NCBI RefSeq assembly: GCF_017357105.1
Contig: NZ_CP071596.1
Span: forward strand, 2,542,001 to 2,606,000
Direction: 5' to 3'
Length of the DNA stretch: 64,000 nucleotides
Source: Natronosalvus caseinilyticus
GTDB lineage: Archaea > Halobacteriota > Halobacteria > Halobacteriales > Natrialbaceae
Of this stretch, positions 46,807 through 54,849 are shown piece after piece. The first letter of the stretch is position 1, and the number at the start of each line of letters is the position of its first letter. The position numbers and the translations under genes were made by a program. The notes under the pieces are model-generated. The model was not told where the DNA came from. It did not search any database and saw nothing but the letters and a program-made list of their open reading frames with translations.

Positions 46807-47226
46807 CCCTGGCAGCAATACATATCGCGAAATGTAGTTTATTGATGTGGGTCGTTGAACTAACGCGTACGGACGATTACTCGTTTTCGCAGCCGTCGAA
46901 GAGCGCAGGGCAAGACTTGGGCGTTCCAGTCGTCCTCGACGATTTCCGTGGCCGACTCTCGAGGTAGATTGCTCGATTATTCACTGGAAACACCCGGTTT
47001 CGCAGTGGGTTCAGGCGGTATCGTGAAGCTAGCGGTTCGGAAATAGCCCCGTCACCAGAATTGCCGAGCATTCCGGCTGTCGCAGGTCACACTCCCACCG
47101 TCCGATGGATCGTCGTCCAGAACGGCAAGGACCCTCGCACTCGTTCGGTGTACCCAATTCGACGCTGAACTCTCACAGAACGGAGCTGTCGGGTTCCGTT
47201 CGCGAGAATTACGTTTCGTACGCCGT
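46807..47226. other. Gene-free intergenic stretch
   Basis: No convincing gene or structured element is visible in about 420 bases. An AT-rich GTAGTTTATTGATG near 46834-46847 may be a promoter fragment. Confidence 0.4.
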
Positions 47227-47388
47227 CTATACCGCACTCGAGTCGATGCCGTCGATCTGAACGAACCCGTACGAGCAGTCCGGGCAGTGCCACTTCACCT
47301 TCTCGCCGAGATGCACGGTCGTACTCGCCGCCCGGTAGAACGTCTGTTCACCGCAGTCGGGACACTCGGCCTCGAGTTCCATCGTCAT
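47227..47388 (-). CDS. 53-residue zinc beta-ribbon protein
   Basis: ATG at 47388 to TAG at 47227 encodes MTMELEAECPDCGEQTFYRA, then STTVHLGEKVKWHCPDCSYG and an acidic tail. The two C-x2-C knuckles 24-25 residues apart give a complete zinc ribbon. Such mini zinc ribbons are common in haloarchaea; the role is unknown. Clean composition and a good fit to a fold support it. Confidence 0.75.
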   Translation of the reverse strand: MTMELEAECPDCGEQTFYRAASTTVHLGEKVKWHCPDCSYGFVQIDGIDSSAV

Positions 47389-47665
47389 GCTCGCCGATTA
47401 CGCCTCGAACGAGTTTAACGTACTGATTCGCCGATGTACGATTCGCTCTCGATCCGTACATGAACGACATAGTGGTATATGGAATTTGGTGCGTGACTCT
47501 CGTTTCCTGCATCCCGCGGACTCAAGTTCCCGGTCGAGGCCCTCGTCGGCGACGGTGTAGAACGCGGCGATAGCTCGCAGTACGCTCGTCAAACGAGTCG
47601 AACCGCATCTCGAGGCAGCGTTCGGCGGGGAAACTAAGACGTAGCCGGCCGTTTGCTCGCGTACG

Positions 47666-48205
47666 ATGCCGATTTACACCGGACGCGGCGACGACGGCGG
47701 TACGGACCTGCGGGACATGACGCGCGTGTCGAAGACGGATCCGCGGATCGAATCCTATGGAACGGTCGACGAACTCAACGCGCTTCTGGGGACGATCCGA
47801 CCGACGGGACACGCGGACGTCGACGAGCAATTGCGGACGGTCCAGAATCACCTCCACGTCGTCCAGGCCGATTTCGCGAATCCCGATCCCGGCGACGACG
47901 ACCCGGTAATCACCGCTGAGCACGTCGAGCGGGTCGAAACGTGGATCGACGACCACGACGAGGACCTCGAGCCCCTTCAATCGTTCATCCTCCCTTCCGG
48001 CGGGGAGTCGGGCGCCAGGTTACACCACGCTCGAGCGGTCTGTCGACGTGCCGAACGACGAGCAGTGGCGCTGGCGGACGCTGAGCCAGATGCCGTCAAC
48101 GAAAACGCGGTGCAATACCTGAATCGGCTGTCGGACGGATTGTTTACGCTGGCTCGAGTGGTCAATCAGCGCGACGGGGAGGGCGAAGAGACTCCGACGT
48201 ATTGA
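47666..48205 (+). CDS. PduO-type cob(I)alamin adenosyltransferase
   Basis: A 179-residue ATP:cob(I)alamin adenosyltransferase, which makes adenosylcobalamin. Visible are the ATP-binding start YTGRGDDGGTDL, ESYGTVDELNALLG and the characteristic HHARAVCRRAERRAV, with ENAVQYLNRLSDGLFTLAR near the end, all conserved in the family. The start MPIYTGRGD is typical. Confidence 0.92.
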   Translation: MPIYTGRGDDGGTDLRDMTRVSKTDPRIESYGTVDELNALLGTIRPTGHADVDEQLRTVQNHLHVVQADFANPDPGDDDPVITAEHVERVETWIDDHDEDLEPLQSFILPSGGESGARLHHARAVCRRAERRAVALADAEPDAVNENAVQYLNRLSDGLFTLARVVNQRDGEGEETPTY

Positions 48206-48256
48206 GCCGTCCGTGAAAGGAACGCTTAAGTTTCGCCCGCGGATACCCTCGGTTGA

Positions 48257-48331
48257 GGGTTGGTGATCTAGTTCGGTTATGATACCTCCTTCACACGGAG
48301 GAAGTCGGCAGTTCAAATCTGCCCCAACCCA
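48257..48331 (+). tRNA. tRNA-Val (anticodon CAC)
   Basis: Acceptor arms GGGTTGG (48257-48263) and CCAACCC (48324-48330) pair, with discriminator A at 48331. The anticodon arm is CCTCC-TTCACAC-GGAGG, so the anticodon is CAC (Val). The D arm has GATCTAGTTCGGTTATGATA and the T arm has GGCAGTTCAAATCTGCC. No intron and no encoded CCA are seen. Confidence 0.95.
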
Positions 48332-48577
48332 TTCTCGAGCGACAAATTGTGAGGAGCGCAGCGACGAACACGTCGCTCGAAAATTGTTACGGTAGATTTG
48401 AACCAGACGAGGCGCGCGCAGCGAAGCGAGCACGTCTCGACGAGGTTCAAATCTGCCCCGGCTCACTATTTTTGCCCGGTCAAAACCGTGAGGCGCAGTC
48501 CGTTTCGTCAGGCAGTTTGAACCAGGGGGAGGGGATCACCAAAACGGAACGACTGTGGTTCGAATCTCCTCAATCCA
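48311..48577. repeat. Copies of the tRNA-Val 3' end and inverted repeats downstream
   Basis: GTTCAAATCTGCCCC from the tRNA (48311-48325) recurs exactly at 48445-48459. GGTAGATTTGAACC (48391-48404) is a near-perfect inverted partner of GGTTCAAATCTGCC (48444-48457). A further GGCAGTTTGAACC lies at 48511-48523 and a degenerate GGTTCGAATCTCC at 48557. This resembles attachment-site scars left by elements that integrated in the tRNA gene, or a haloarchaeal hairpin family. Confidence 0.5.
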
Positions 48578-48796
48578 CTTAGCTGTCCCGAACGAATGAA
48601 GAATTGTAGCTTGCTGAGAGCCAGACTCGCTCTCTCTATCTATCGAGTCACGGCCGACGTATTTCCGACCGCCTCTCGAGTCGCTATCAGTGACCGAAAG
48701 AGCGTGAATCGTCTCCCAGCGGCCGGGAACGGGTGCGAACATGTGCGTGAGAACGCCCATGGAACCGTTATCCAAATGACCGACAGGGAGATTCGA

Positions 48797-48943
48797 ATGA
48801 CGACACAGTCAGCTGACGAGATACCGTTCATGCAGCGGGTGTACGATCGAATATGGGTGCTCGCCATCCTCGCGTTCGCGTTTTTCCTGTTCGTGTACGT
48901 GATCTGGGGGGCAATCGACGTCTTTTCGGTTCCGCTGGGGTGA
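48797..48943 (+). CDS. Single-helix small subunit of a B-family haem-copper enzyme
   Basis: A 48-residue protein: a charged start ending FMQRVYDRIW, one helix (VLAILAFAFFLFVYVIW) and a short end DVFSVPLG. The gene ends four bases before subunit II and is co-directional, as for the subunit IIa (CbaD-like) peptides of ba3-type oxidases. The ATG at 48797 follows AGGGAG, which favours it over another ATG at 48776. Confidence 0.75.
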   Translation: MTTQSADEIPFMQRVYDRIWVLAILAFAFFLFVYVIWGAIDVFSVPLG

Positions 48944-48946
48944 ACC

Positions 48947-49492
48947 ATGACGTCACCAATCAAACCGCCCGAGGGCAACTGGTGGGATCAAAAGATCAAC
49001 CGACGCGAGACGGTCTGGCTCGGACTCGGCGGAATCTGGTCGATCATCCTGTTCGGCTGGATGAGCGTCTGGACGCGAACGGGCGACCAGAACCCGACCG
49101 GCGAGACCTACAAGGTGTCAGCCGAGGAGTTCCGCGAGAAGATGGCCACCTACGAAGACGCGGCCGAAGAGACCGAGGACGGTCTCGTCCCCGACGGGAC
49201 GGACGTGTACCTGGCTGGCATGCGATTCATGTGGGACGGCGCGCCGGTCGTCCTCGAGACCGGGGTGGAGTATGACATCCATCTCACTTCCTACGACGTC
49301 CAGCACGGTTTTTCGCTGCGGCCCGAAGCGAACCTGAGCAAGCAGATCAACCTGCAGGTGTTGCCAGGCTACGAGTGGGTCGTGCCGATGGAGTTCGACG
49401 AGCCGGGCACCTACCACATCATCTGTAACGAGTTCTGTGGCCAGGGACACCGAACCATGCACGGAACGATCGTCGTTACGGAGGGGGAATAG
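48947..49492 (+). CDS. CuA-containing subunit II of a B-family haem-copper enzyme
   Basis: A 181-residue protein with one N-terminal membrane helix (VWLGLGGIWSIILFGWMSVW) and a cupredoxin domain. The CuA site is complete: His in DVQHGFSLRPE and CNEFCGQGHRTM with both Cys, Glu, His and Met. It takes electrons from a soluble donor and passes them to subunit I. Its short single-helix form is that of B-type enzymes, unlike coxB at 17.5 kb. It is adjacent to subunit I with no gap. Confidence 0.9.
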   Translation: MTSPIKPPEGNWWDQKINRRETVWLGLGGIWSIILFGWMSVWTRTGDQNPTGETYKVSAEEFREKMATYEDAAEETEDGLVPDGTDVYLAGMRFMWDGAPVVLETGVEYDIHLTSYDVQHGFSLRPEANLSKQINLQVLPGYEWVVPMEFDEPGTYHIICNEFCGQGHRTMHGTIVVTEGE

Positions 49493-51211
49493 ATGCTGGA
49501 TCTCTTCGACAACGACTACGGTCCCGACGGCTTTCGAACGTGCTCGGTGACGGGGCTACGGATTCATCGCTCCGCCGAAAATCCCACCAAACTCTTCGCG
49601 TTGACGGCGATCGTCGCGCTGCTCGTGGGCGGCATCTTCGCCTTCACTGTGGCGATGACGCGCTGGGAGTTCGTCGGGTTGCTCGAGGCAGGCGACTTCT
49701 ACACGCACCTGAGCATGCACGCGTGGAACCTGCTGATCTTCTGGATGATCTTCATGGAGATCGCCATCCTCTACGTGGGCGGGCCGATGGTTCTGGGTCG
49801 TCGACTGTCGATCCCGATCCTCGCCAAAGTCGGCTGGGTGACGATGGTGCTCGGCGCGGTGGCGGTCAACTACGGCATCTGGACGACGAGCGCGCCGAAC
49901 GAAGCGCCGTTGCTGACGGCGTACGTCCCCAACCCGTCAGAGCCGGTCTTCTACGTGGGTGCGATCGTCTTCCTGCTGGGGGCGACCGTCGCGGCCCTCC
50001 CGTTCTTCGCTACGCTCTGGGTCGAGAAGCGCGAGAACGCGGGCCAGACGCTCCCGCTCGTGACGTTCGCGGCGTTCACCACCGCTGTCATCGCCGTCGA
50101 GGCGATCCTCGGCGGTCTCGCCGCGTTCAGCTACGCGTTCCTCTGGCGAATGGAGATTATCGCCTCGGTCGATGCCGCGATCTACCGTCAGTTGTACTGG
50201 ATCGCCGGCCACGGGACGCAGCAGATTAACCTCGTGGCGATGATCGCCGTCTGGTACTTCCTGACCCACGTCGTCGGGGGAGCCGAGGTCGTCAGCGAGA
50301 AGGTCTCGCGGACAGCGTTCATCCTGTACCTGTTCTTCATCAACCTGGGGGCCGCTCACCACCTGCTGTCCGATCCCGCGGTCTCGACCGGGTGGCGCAT
50401 CTTCAACACCTCCTACGCGTTCTACGGAGCGACGTTCGCCAGCCTGATTCACGCCTTCGCGATTCCCGCGGGTATCGAGGCCGGACGACGCAGGCGCGGA
50501 CTGGGTGGCGGGCTGTTCGGCTGGCTCACCGGCGCGCCCTGGCGCAACCCGATGTTCTCGGCGACGATCTTCTCGATCATCCTGTTCGGGTTCCTCGGGG
50601 GGATCACCGGCGTCATCATGGGGCAGCTCCAGCTCAACATGACCTGGCACAACACGCTCGCCACGGTCGGTCACTTCCACGCGACCGTCGTCCTCGGCAC
50701 GACGCTCGCCTTCATGGGGCTGACGTACTTCGTCATCCGGACGCTGTTCATGCGCCAGTTCATCTCGCCGAAACTGGCCTCGCTCCAGCCGTACCTCTAC
50801 TCTGGCGCGATGGCGATCGGGACGCTGATGTTGATGTACGTCGGGATCCTCTACGGCGTCCCCCGTCGGACGACCGAGGTCGTCGAGAATATCCCCGGGA
50901 CCGACTTCAGCCTGAGCGCGGCGGGGCCGCTATTCAGCGTCTTCGGCGTGTTCGCCCTGCTGGCGATCGCCGGTGGCGTCCTGTTTCTGGTGCTCGCCGT
51001 CGGCTCGGTCCTGTTCGGCAAGCGCATCGAGCCCGGCGACAACGACGACATCACGCCCGACGGTGGCCTCGCAGCCGATGGCGGCGAATCCGTTCACCAT
51101 TACGAGATGCGCGGGACGTTCGTCCTGTGTCTCGTCTTCCTGACGGCGTTCGTGATCACGTACCTCCTCAACTGGTACCTGCTCAGCCAACTCTGGAAGA
51201 TCGGCCTGTAG
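49493..51211 (+). CDS. B-family haem-copper subunit I with Tyr-to-Gln active site, probable NO reductase
   Basis: A 572-residue membrane protein of about 13 helices. The metal ligands are present: low-spin haem His76 (LSMHAWNLL) and His396 or His394 (VGHFHATV), CuB-type His240 (IAGHGTQQI) and the His289-His290 pair (GAAHHLLSDP). In oxygen reductases the helix VI motif is G-H-P-x-V-Y, whose Tyr is cross-linked to the first His; here it is G-H-G-T-Q-Q, with Gln244 in place of Tyr. The rest of the sequence follows the B family (FGWLTGAPWRNPMF, WHNTLATVGHFH). Such Tyr loss is typical of NO reductases. It probably reduces NO to N2O using CuA. The neighbourhood (NnrS-like, DUF2249) agrees. Confidence 0.85.
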   Translation: MLDLFDNDYGPDGFRTCSVTGLRIHRSAENPTKLFALTAIVALLVGGIFAFTVAMTRWEFVGLLEAGDFYTHLSMHAWNLLIFWMIFMEIAILYVGGPMVLGRRLSIPILAKVGWVTMVLGAVAVNYGIWTTSAPNEAPLLTAYVPNPSEPVFYVGAIVFLLGATVAALPFFATLWVEKRENAGQTLPLVTFAAFTTAVIAVEAILGGLAAFSYAFLWRMEIIASVDAAIYRQLYWIAGHGTQQINLVAMIAVWYFLTHVVGGAEVVSEKVSRTAFILYLFFINLGAAHHLLSDPAVSTGWRIFNTSYAFYGATFASLIHAFAIPAGIEAGRRRRGLGGGLFGWLTGAPWRNPMFSATIFSIILFGFLGGITGVIMGQLQLNMTWHNTLATVGHFHATVVLGTTLAFMGLTYFVIRTLFMRQFISPKLASLQPYLYSGAMAIGTLMLMYVGILYGVPRRTTEVVENIPGTDFSLSAAGPLFSVFGVFALLAIAGGVLFLVLAVGSVLFGKRIEPGDNDDITPDGGLAADGGESVHHYEMRGTFVLCLVFLTAFVITYLLNWYLLSQLWKIGL

Positions 51212-51266
51212 CCGTTCCACTTGCCTTCGTCTCTCAACCACTGCCACAACACCACGACATCCAACA

Positions 51267-51977
51267 ATGATCGACCATACGTCTTCATCCGTATTCTCGT
51301 TCGCCAGCGGTCTGTGCAGACGGACCTGGAACGACGTCCTGAGCGTTTACTACGCCAACACCCCCATCTGGCGAGTGTTGAAGAGCGTCGGCCTGCTGTT
51401 TTTCGGCTTCTTCTGCTGGTCGGCCTCGAATCTGTTGCTCTCGTATCGCCCTTCCTGGTCGTTCCTGTATTTCGTCGCGGCCTACGGATTCGCGCTCATC
51501 GTCTGGGGGCCGCTGACGCACCTGGCCTTGCTCCCGTGGGTGATCCGGCTCCGCCGTACGGCGAGCCACCCCCTGACGCGAACGATCGCTCGCAAAGGAT
51601 CGATGCTCAACCTTTCGATCTTCCTGACGATCGTCCTCGTGCTCGGGATGGTCCCAATGTCCCCCATGCTGCTCGACTTCGGAACGCTCGTCGACGACGG
51701 AACGGAAAGCCCGGACGTTGACCCCGACCTCGAGTGCACCGTCGTCGACGAGCTCGTCGAGTGCTCGCTGTCGGATCCTTCGGAGATCGACCACGTGGTC
51801 GTCACTTCTGGTCGGGAACGCATCGAGACTGTCGAAGAGCCGCCGTACGATTTCGAGATCCGACGGTCCGACCTCGAGACGGTCGTCGGTCAGAAGCAGT
51901 TCACCGTCGAACTTCGCGACGAAGACGGCGCCACGCTACGGCGGTACAAACGGACGGTTCCAGCAGACGGCGAGTGA
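51267..51977 (+). CDS. Membrane protein with C-terminal soluble domain, NOR-locus accessory?
   Basis: A 236-residue protein 56 bases after subunit I. Three hydrophobic helices are near residues 37-55, 62-83 and 110-132, then a soluble domain of about 90 residues with a Cys pair (LECTVVDELVECSLSD, about 154-164) and alternating strands ending VPADGE. It may be an assembly or electron-transfer partner of the enzyme by position only; no known family is recognised. Confidence 0.65.
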   Translation: MIDHTSSSVFSFASGLCRRTWNDVLSVYYANTPIWRVLKSVGLLFFGFFCWSASNLLLSYRPSWSFLYFVAAYGFALIVWGPLTHLALLPWVIRLRRTASHPLTRTIARKGSMLNLSIFLTIVLVLGMVPMSPMLLDFGTLVDDGTESPDVDPDLECTVVDELVECSLSDPSEIDHVVVTSGRERIETVEEPPYDFEIRRSDLETVVGQKQFTVELRDEDGATLRRYKRTVPADGE

Positions 51978-52004
51978 CCGCCTGACGGGACGCCCGACGC
52001 ACAC

Positions 52005-52250
52005 TCATTCGTCTCTCCTGAACGACGCTCCACGGCGAATCGAACCGGCGGCAGGGGCGAGCGCAGCGACCAGGATCGCCGCCAGTTCCTCGAGGACGCG
52101 TCGCTGCGCCGCGGTCAGCGTCCCGCACTGTTCGAGCGTCCGGTGGGCGGTTGCAACCTGCTCTCGTTCTACTGCCTCGACGTACGCCCACCACTCCTCG
52201 GACGAACAGTCCGCCTCCGGTACCGACCGATCTTCGTCTGTCGACGCCAT
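52005..52250 (-). CDS. Small helical protein of unknown function
   Basis: An 81-residue protein: an acidic start MASTDEDRSVPEADC, a helix with WWAYVEAVEREQVATAHRTL and a second helical part TAAQRRVLEELAAILVAALA, ending in a basic tail. The second half resembles the helical C-terminal dimerisation region of glutamyl-tRNA reductases, but this is weak. Its start lies 39 bases from a CGAA-N4-TTCG palindrome. It is divergent from the NnrS-like gene. Confidence 0.6.
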   Translation of the reverse strand: MASTDEDRSVPEADCSSEEWWAYVEAVEREQVATAHRTLEQCGTLTAAQRRVLEELAAILVAALAPAAGSIRRGASFRRDE

Positions 52251-52289
52251 ACCGACACCAAGGCGGAACGACGGTCCAAACAATTTCGG

Positions 52290-52301
52290 CGAACGTGTTC
52301 G
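52290..52301. promoter_or_regulatory. Palindrome CGAACGTGTTCG between divergent starts
   Basis: CGAA-CGTG-TTCG lies 39 bases from the leftward start at 52250 and 45 bases from the rightward start at 52347. It is the weakest in sequence of the four clear sites: only its CGAA and TTCG arms match the others, and the same arms occur in the NnrS-like coding region at 52819. The spacing supports it. Confidence 0.5.
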
Positions 52302-52346
52302 ACCTGATGTCAAGGTTCTATACCGTCCATCTCGTGAAGGAAACCA

Positions 52347-53579
52347 ATGAGCACGGCGATCAAAGCCCGGTGGGCGCGTAGATTCGTCGCGGTCGGCATC
52401 GTGTGGTTCGTGGCCTGGCAGCTCGCAACCGTCGCTGGCTCGGGCCGTCGCGTCGGGGTCGCGCTCGGGCTGTACGGCTTCGTCTTCCACGTCGTCTTTG
52501 GCAAGGGGTACACGCTGTTGCCCTCGTACTTCGATCGAACGCTCGCGTTCCCGAGGGCACCCGCCGTCCACCTGCCGCTGGCCGCCCTCGGAACGGCCTG
52601 TCTGGCCCTCGGCGCGGCCTCGAGCGGCAGTATCGACCTCGGCCTCGATCCACTGTCCACGGCGATGGGTGAGACGCTGACCGGGATCGGTGCCTCCCTC
52701 TGGCTTGCGGGGTGTCTGGTCTTCGTCGGCACGATCGGGTGGACGATCCGTGACAACCTCTCGGGGCGCGAAACCGGGACCGGAGACGCGAACGCCGACC
52801 GTCGCTGGGTCGACCGATACGCGAACGCGTTCGTCCCCGTCGTCGCCCTCTACGTCCTCGCGGGAGCGACGATTCCCGTCCTGGAGTGGCTCGAGCTCAC
52901 CCAGTCCCTCGTCGCGGGCGGGCCGCCGGTGACGCACCTCCTCGCGGCAGGCGGCGCCGCCCTGTTAATCTTCGCCGTGGGGTTTCGCCTTCTCCCGCGA
53001 TTTCTGGCCGTCTCGCCCCGGACGTGGCTCGTCGCCCTCGTCCTACCAGTCGGCGCGCTCGGCCCGGCGCTCCTGGCGGGCGACTTCCTCGGCGACTCCC
53101 TCTTTCTCGTCGGCGCAGTGCTCGAGGCGACCGCCCTGGTCGGGTTCGCGCTCGCCTACGTCGACATGTTCTCCCGGAGCGACCGTCGTCGGGTGGGGTT
53201 TTACGCCGTCACGCTCGGTGTCCTCAGCGGGGCCGGTGTGGCCCTTCTCGGGCTGAGTTTTGCCACCGACTGGTTCGGCATCCCCGGCAATCCCTTCGAC
53301 GCGCACTACCGGCTGGCGCTCGCCGGCCTGCTAGGGCTGACTGTCGTCGGCGTCACGTACCAGTTTTACCCGCCGGCTGTCGCCTCGAGCTCCCTCGTCG
53401 ACGATCGGACTGCCAGCCTCTCGATTGCACTGCTCGCCGGCGGTCTCCTCGTCGAAGTCGGCGGTCTGCTCCGATCGGCTTCAGTGGTCGAGCGAGGTGG
53501 TCGCGTCGTCGTCCTGGCTGGCTCGATAGTGTACGCATTCGTCGTGTTCTCGGTGTTCCTCGAGCGACGAGGGAAGTGA
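52347..53579 (+). CDS. NnrS-like multi-pass membrane protein
   Basis: A 410-residue protein with about 12 helices. Helical pieces such as GLYGFVFHVVFGKGYTLLPSYFD, THLLAAGGAALLIFAVGFRLLPR and HYRLALAGLLGL carry membrane-embedded His and Arg in the manner of NnrS, a haem- and copper-containing protein that protects against or responds to nitric oxide. That identification is by resemblance and context. Its start lies 45 bases after the shared palindrome. Confidence 0.6.
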   Translation: MSTAIKARWARRFVAVGIVWFVAWQLATVAGSGRRVGVALGLYGFVFHVVFGKGYTLLPSYFDRTLAFPRAPAVHLPLAALGTACLALGAASSGSIDLGLDPLSTAMGETLTGIGASLWLAGCLVFVGTIGWTIRDNLSGRETGTGDANADRRWVDRYANAFVPVVALYVLAGATIPVLEWLELTQSLVAGGPPVTHLLAAGGAALLIFAVGFRLLPRFLAVSPRTWLVALVLPVGALGPALLAGDFLGDSLFLVGAVLEATALVGFALAYVDMFSRSDRRRVGFYAVTLGVLSGAGVALLGLSFATDWFGIPGNPFDAHYRLALAGLLGLTVVGVTYQFYPPAVASSSLVDDRTASLSIALLAGGLLVEVGGLLRSASVVERGGRVVVLAGSIVYAFVVFSVFLERRGK

Positions 53580-53599
53580 CCGGTGGGTGCCGTTCGAGA

Positions 53600-53611
53600 C
53601 GAACATATTCG
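53600..53611. promoter_or_regulatory. Palindrome CGAACATATTCG before the MoaD-like gene
   Basis: Ends 37 bases before the ATG at 53649 and is followed by a G, giving CGAACATATTCGG, identical over 13 bases to the site before the Bat-type regulator. A second inverted repeat GTTCG-AGA-CGAAC (53592-53604) overlaps it. The ATATT core could also be the TATA element, making this an operator over the promoter. Confidence 0.7.
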
Positions 53612-53648
53612 GAGCCGGACGTTTGCTCCTGGCCACCGTATCGAACGT

Positions 53649-54053
53649 ATGGCGACACGAACGACTGCCGAGGATCACGCTGAGGCGACGCAATCGACGA
53701 CGGTGGAAGTCACCTGTACCGGCCACGTTCGAACCGCCGTCGGTCGACACCGTTTCCCGTTCACCTTCGAAGGATCAACGCTCGCGGAGTTCCTTGAGGC
53801 GTTCTTCGCGGAGCACGACGTCGCTGACCTCCTCATCGCCGAGACGGAGGCCGAGTCGACGGCCAGGGGATGGGCTCCAGCACCCGCAGAGCTACCGGGC
53901 ACCTGGCGGAAGAATCCCGAAGGCGAGCAGACGCGAGCGTACGCGCGCATTCTGGTGAACGGCCGATTCAACGAACACAACGAGGGATTCCAGACGCGAC
54001 TAGAAGAGGGTGATCGCGTCGCGTTGATGAACCCGTTTATGTTCTGCTGTTAG
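53649..54053 (+). CDS. MoaD/ThiS-fold protein ending in Cys-Cys
   Basis: A 134-residue beta-grasp protein: TVEVTCTGHVRTAVG at the first strand, the helix STLAEFLEAFFAEH, then RAYARILVNGRFNEHNEG, RLEEGDRVALMNPFMF, the typical MoaD end. In MoaD and ThiS the chain ends Gly-Gly, which carries sulfur; here it ends MFCC, so classic thiocarboxylation is unlikely and a metal or disulfide role is possible. A 40-residue loop (AETEAESTARGWAPAPAELP...) is inserted before the last strands. It is convergent with the Bat-type regulator and overlaps it by four bases. Confidence 0.75.
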   Translation: MATRTTAEDHAEATQSTTVEVTCTGHVRTAVGRHRFPFTFEGSTLAEFLEAFFAEHDVADLLIAETEAESTARGWAPAPAELPGTWRKNPEGEQTRAYARILVNGRFNEHNEGFQTRLEEGDRVALMNPFMFCC

Positions 54054-54700
54054 GCCTCGATTGGATCTGGATCGGTGTTCACGTCCATGAACGCCTTGAC
54101 GATCCGTTCCTCGGCCCGGTGAAGGACCTCGCTGCACGTCGAGCGAGCCACGCCGACGGCGTCGGCGAGTTCGTACTGCGTACAGGTCCGGGGCGTGTCG
54201 TAGTACCCCGCTTCGAGTGCCGTCTCCATCACGCGAAACTGCTGGTCAGTCAACAGTTGAGACGTGTCGATATCCGGCGTAATCGAGTCGACGGCGTACT
54301 CGACGCCGAACGCCTCCAGTTGTGCTCCCAGTTCCGAGAGCCGGTCGTGGGAGGTCGTGATCTCCCAGGTCGCCGTCCCGTCTCGAATCGTGAACGGCAT
54401 GCCGATCGGCACGCCCGATTCGCGGGCGGCGTTGAGTAACACCGGGAGTTGCGTCTCGAGCTGGAGCAAGGCTCGGTCGTCCTCGAGTTGCAGCACCTCG
54501 ACGTCGGCGACGGTTTCGACGTCGCGAATCGCGTCGATCGTCGACGACGGATCGTGTGCCGTGAGCTCGACGACGGCGGTCCCGCGGGCGCCGCTCGGGA
54601 TCGCCGAGAGGATGCGAACCTCCTCGAGCAGGTCGGTTCGTGAGAGGCGAGCGATCCACATCGCCTCGGGAATCGCGATCTGGAGCGTTGCGCGTGGCAT
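54050..54700 (-). CDS. Bat-type helix-turn-helix regulator
   Basis: A 216-residue protein with an N-terminal sensory half of alpha-beta type (MPRATLQIAIPEAMWIARLS...) and a C-terminal HTH_10 domain: SQLLTDQQFRVMETALEAGYYDTPR, ELADAVGVARSTCSEVLHRAEERIVKAFM. Haloarchaeal Bat-like regulators of this build control bacteriorhodopsin, denitrification (NarO) and DMSO respiration genes. The signal is not known; only one Cys is near the HTH. It carries the shared palindrome 37 bases upstream, so it may be autoregulated. Confidence 0.85.
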   Translation of the reverse strand: MPRATLQIAIPEAMWIARLSRTDLLEEVRILSAIPSGARGTAVVELTAHDPSSTIDAIRDVETVADVEVLQLEDDRALLQLETQLPVLLNAARESGVPIGMPFTIRDGTATWEITTSHDRLSELGAQLEAFGVEYAVDSITPDIDTSQLLTDQQFRVMETALEAGYYDTPRTCTQYELADAVGVARSTCSEVLHRAEERIVKAFMDVNTDPDPIEA

Positions 54701-54737
54701 ATCTCAAATGGGTGGGGACGCGCCCAGTAGCTACCGT

Positions 54738-54749
54738 CGAACATATTCG
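54738..54749. promoter_or_regulatory. Palindrome CGAACATATTCG before the Bat-type regulator
   Basis: Lies 37 bases from the leftward start at 54700 and is identical over 13 bases (CGAACATATTCGG) to the site at 53600. This suggests control by the same regulator, possibly the adjacent Bat-type protein itself. Confidence 0.7.
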
Positions 54750-54798
54750 GACAGTGGACGATGACGACGACGAGGGCGGTTGCTGAACCGGGACGAGG

Positions 54799-54810
54799 GG
54801 AATATGATCG
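54799..54810. promoter_or_regulatory. Degenerate copy of the palindrome before the first DUF2249 gene
   Basis: GGAATATGATCG agrees with CGAATATATTCG at 9 of 12 positions and is placed 39 bases before the ATG at 54850, matching the spacing of the better copies. Alone it would be chance-level. Confidence 0.35.
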
Positions 54811-54849
54811 CCGAAACCCCTACCACAGTGGTTTTCGTACAGTAGACCG

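Noticed and set aside
52819..52830. CGAACGCGTTCG as another operator
   Set aside because: It is inside the NnrS-like coding sequence and lacks the ATAT core; it shows that the loose pattern arises by chance.
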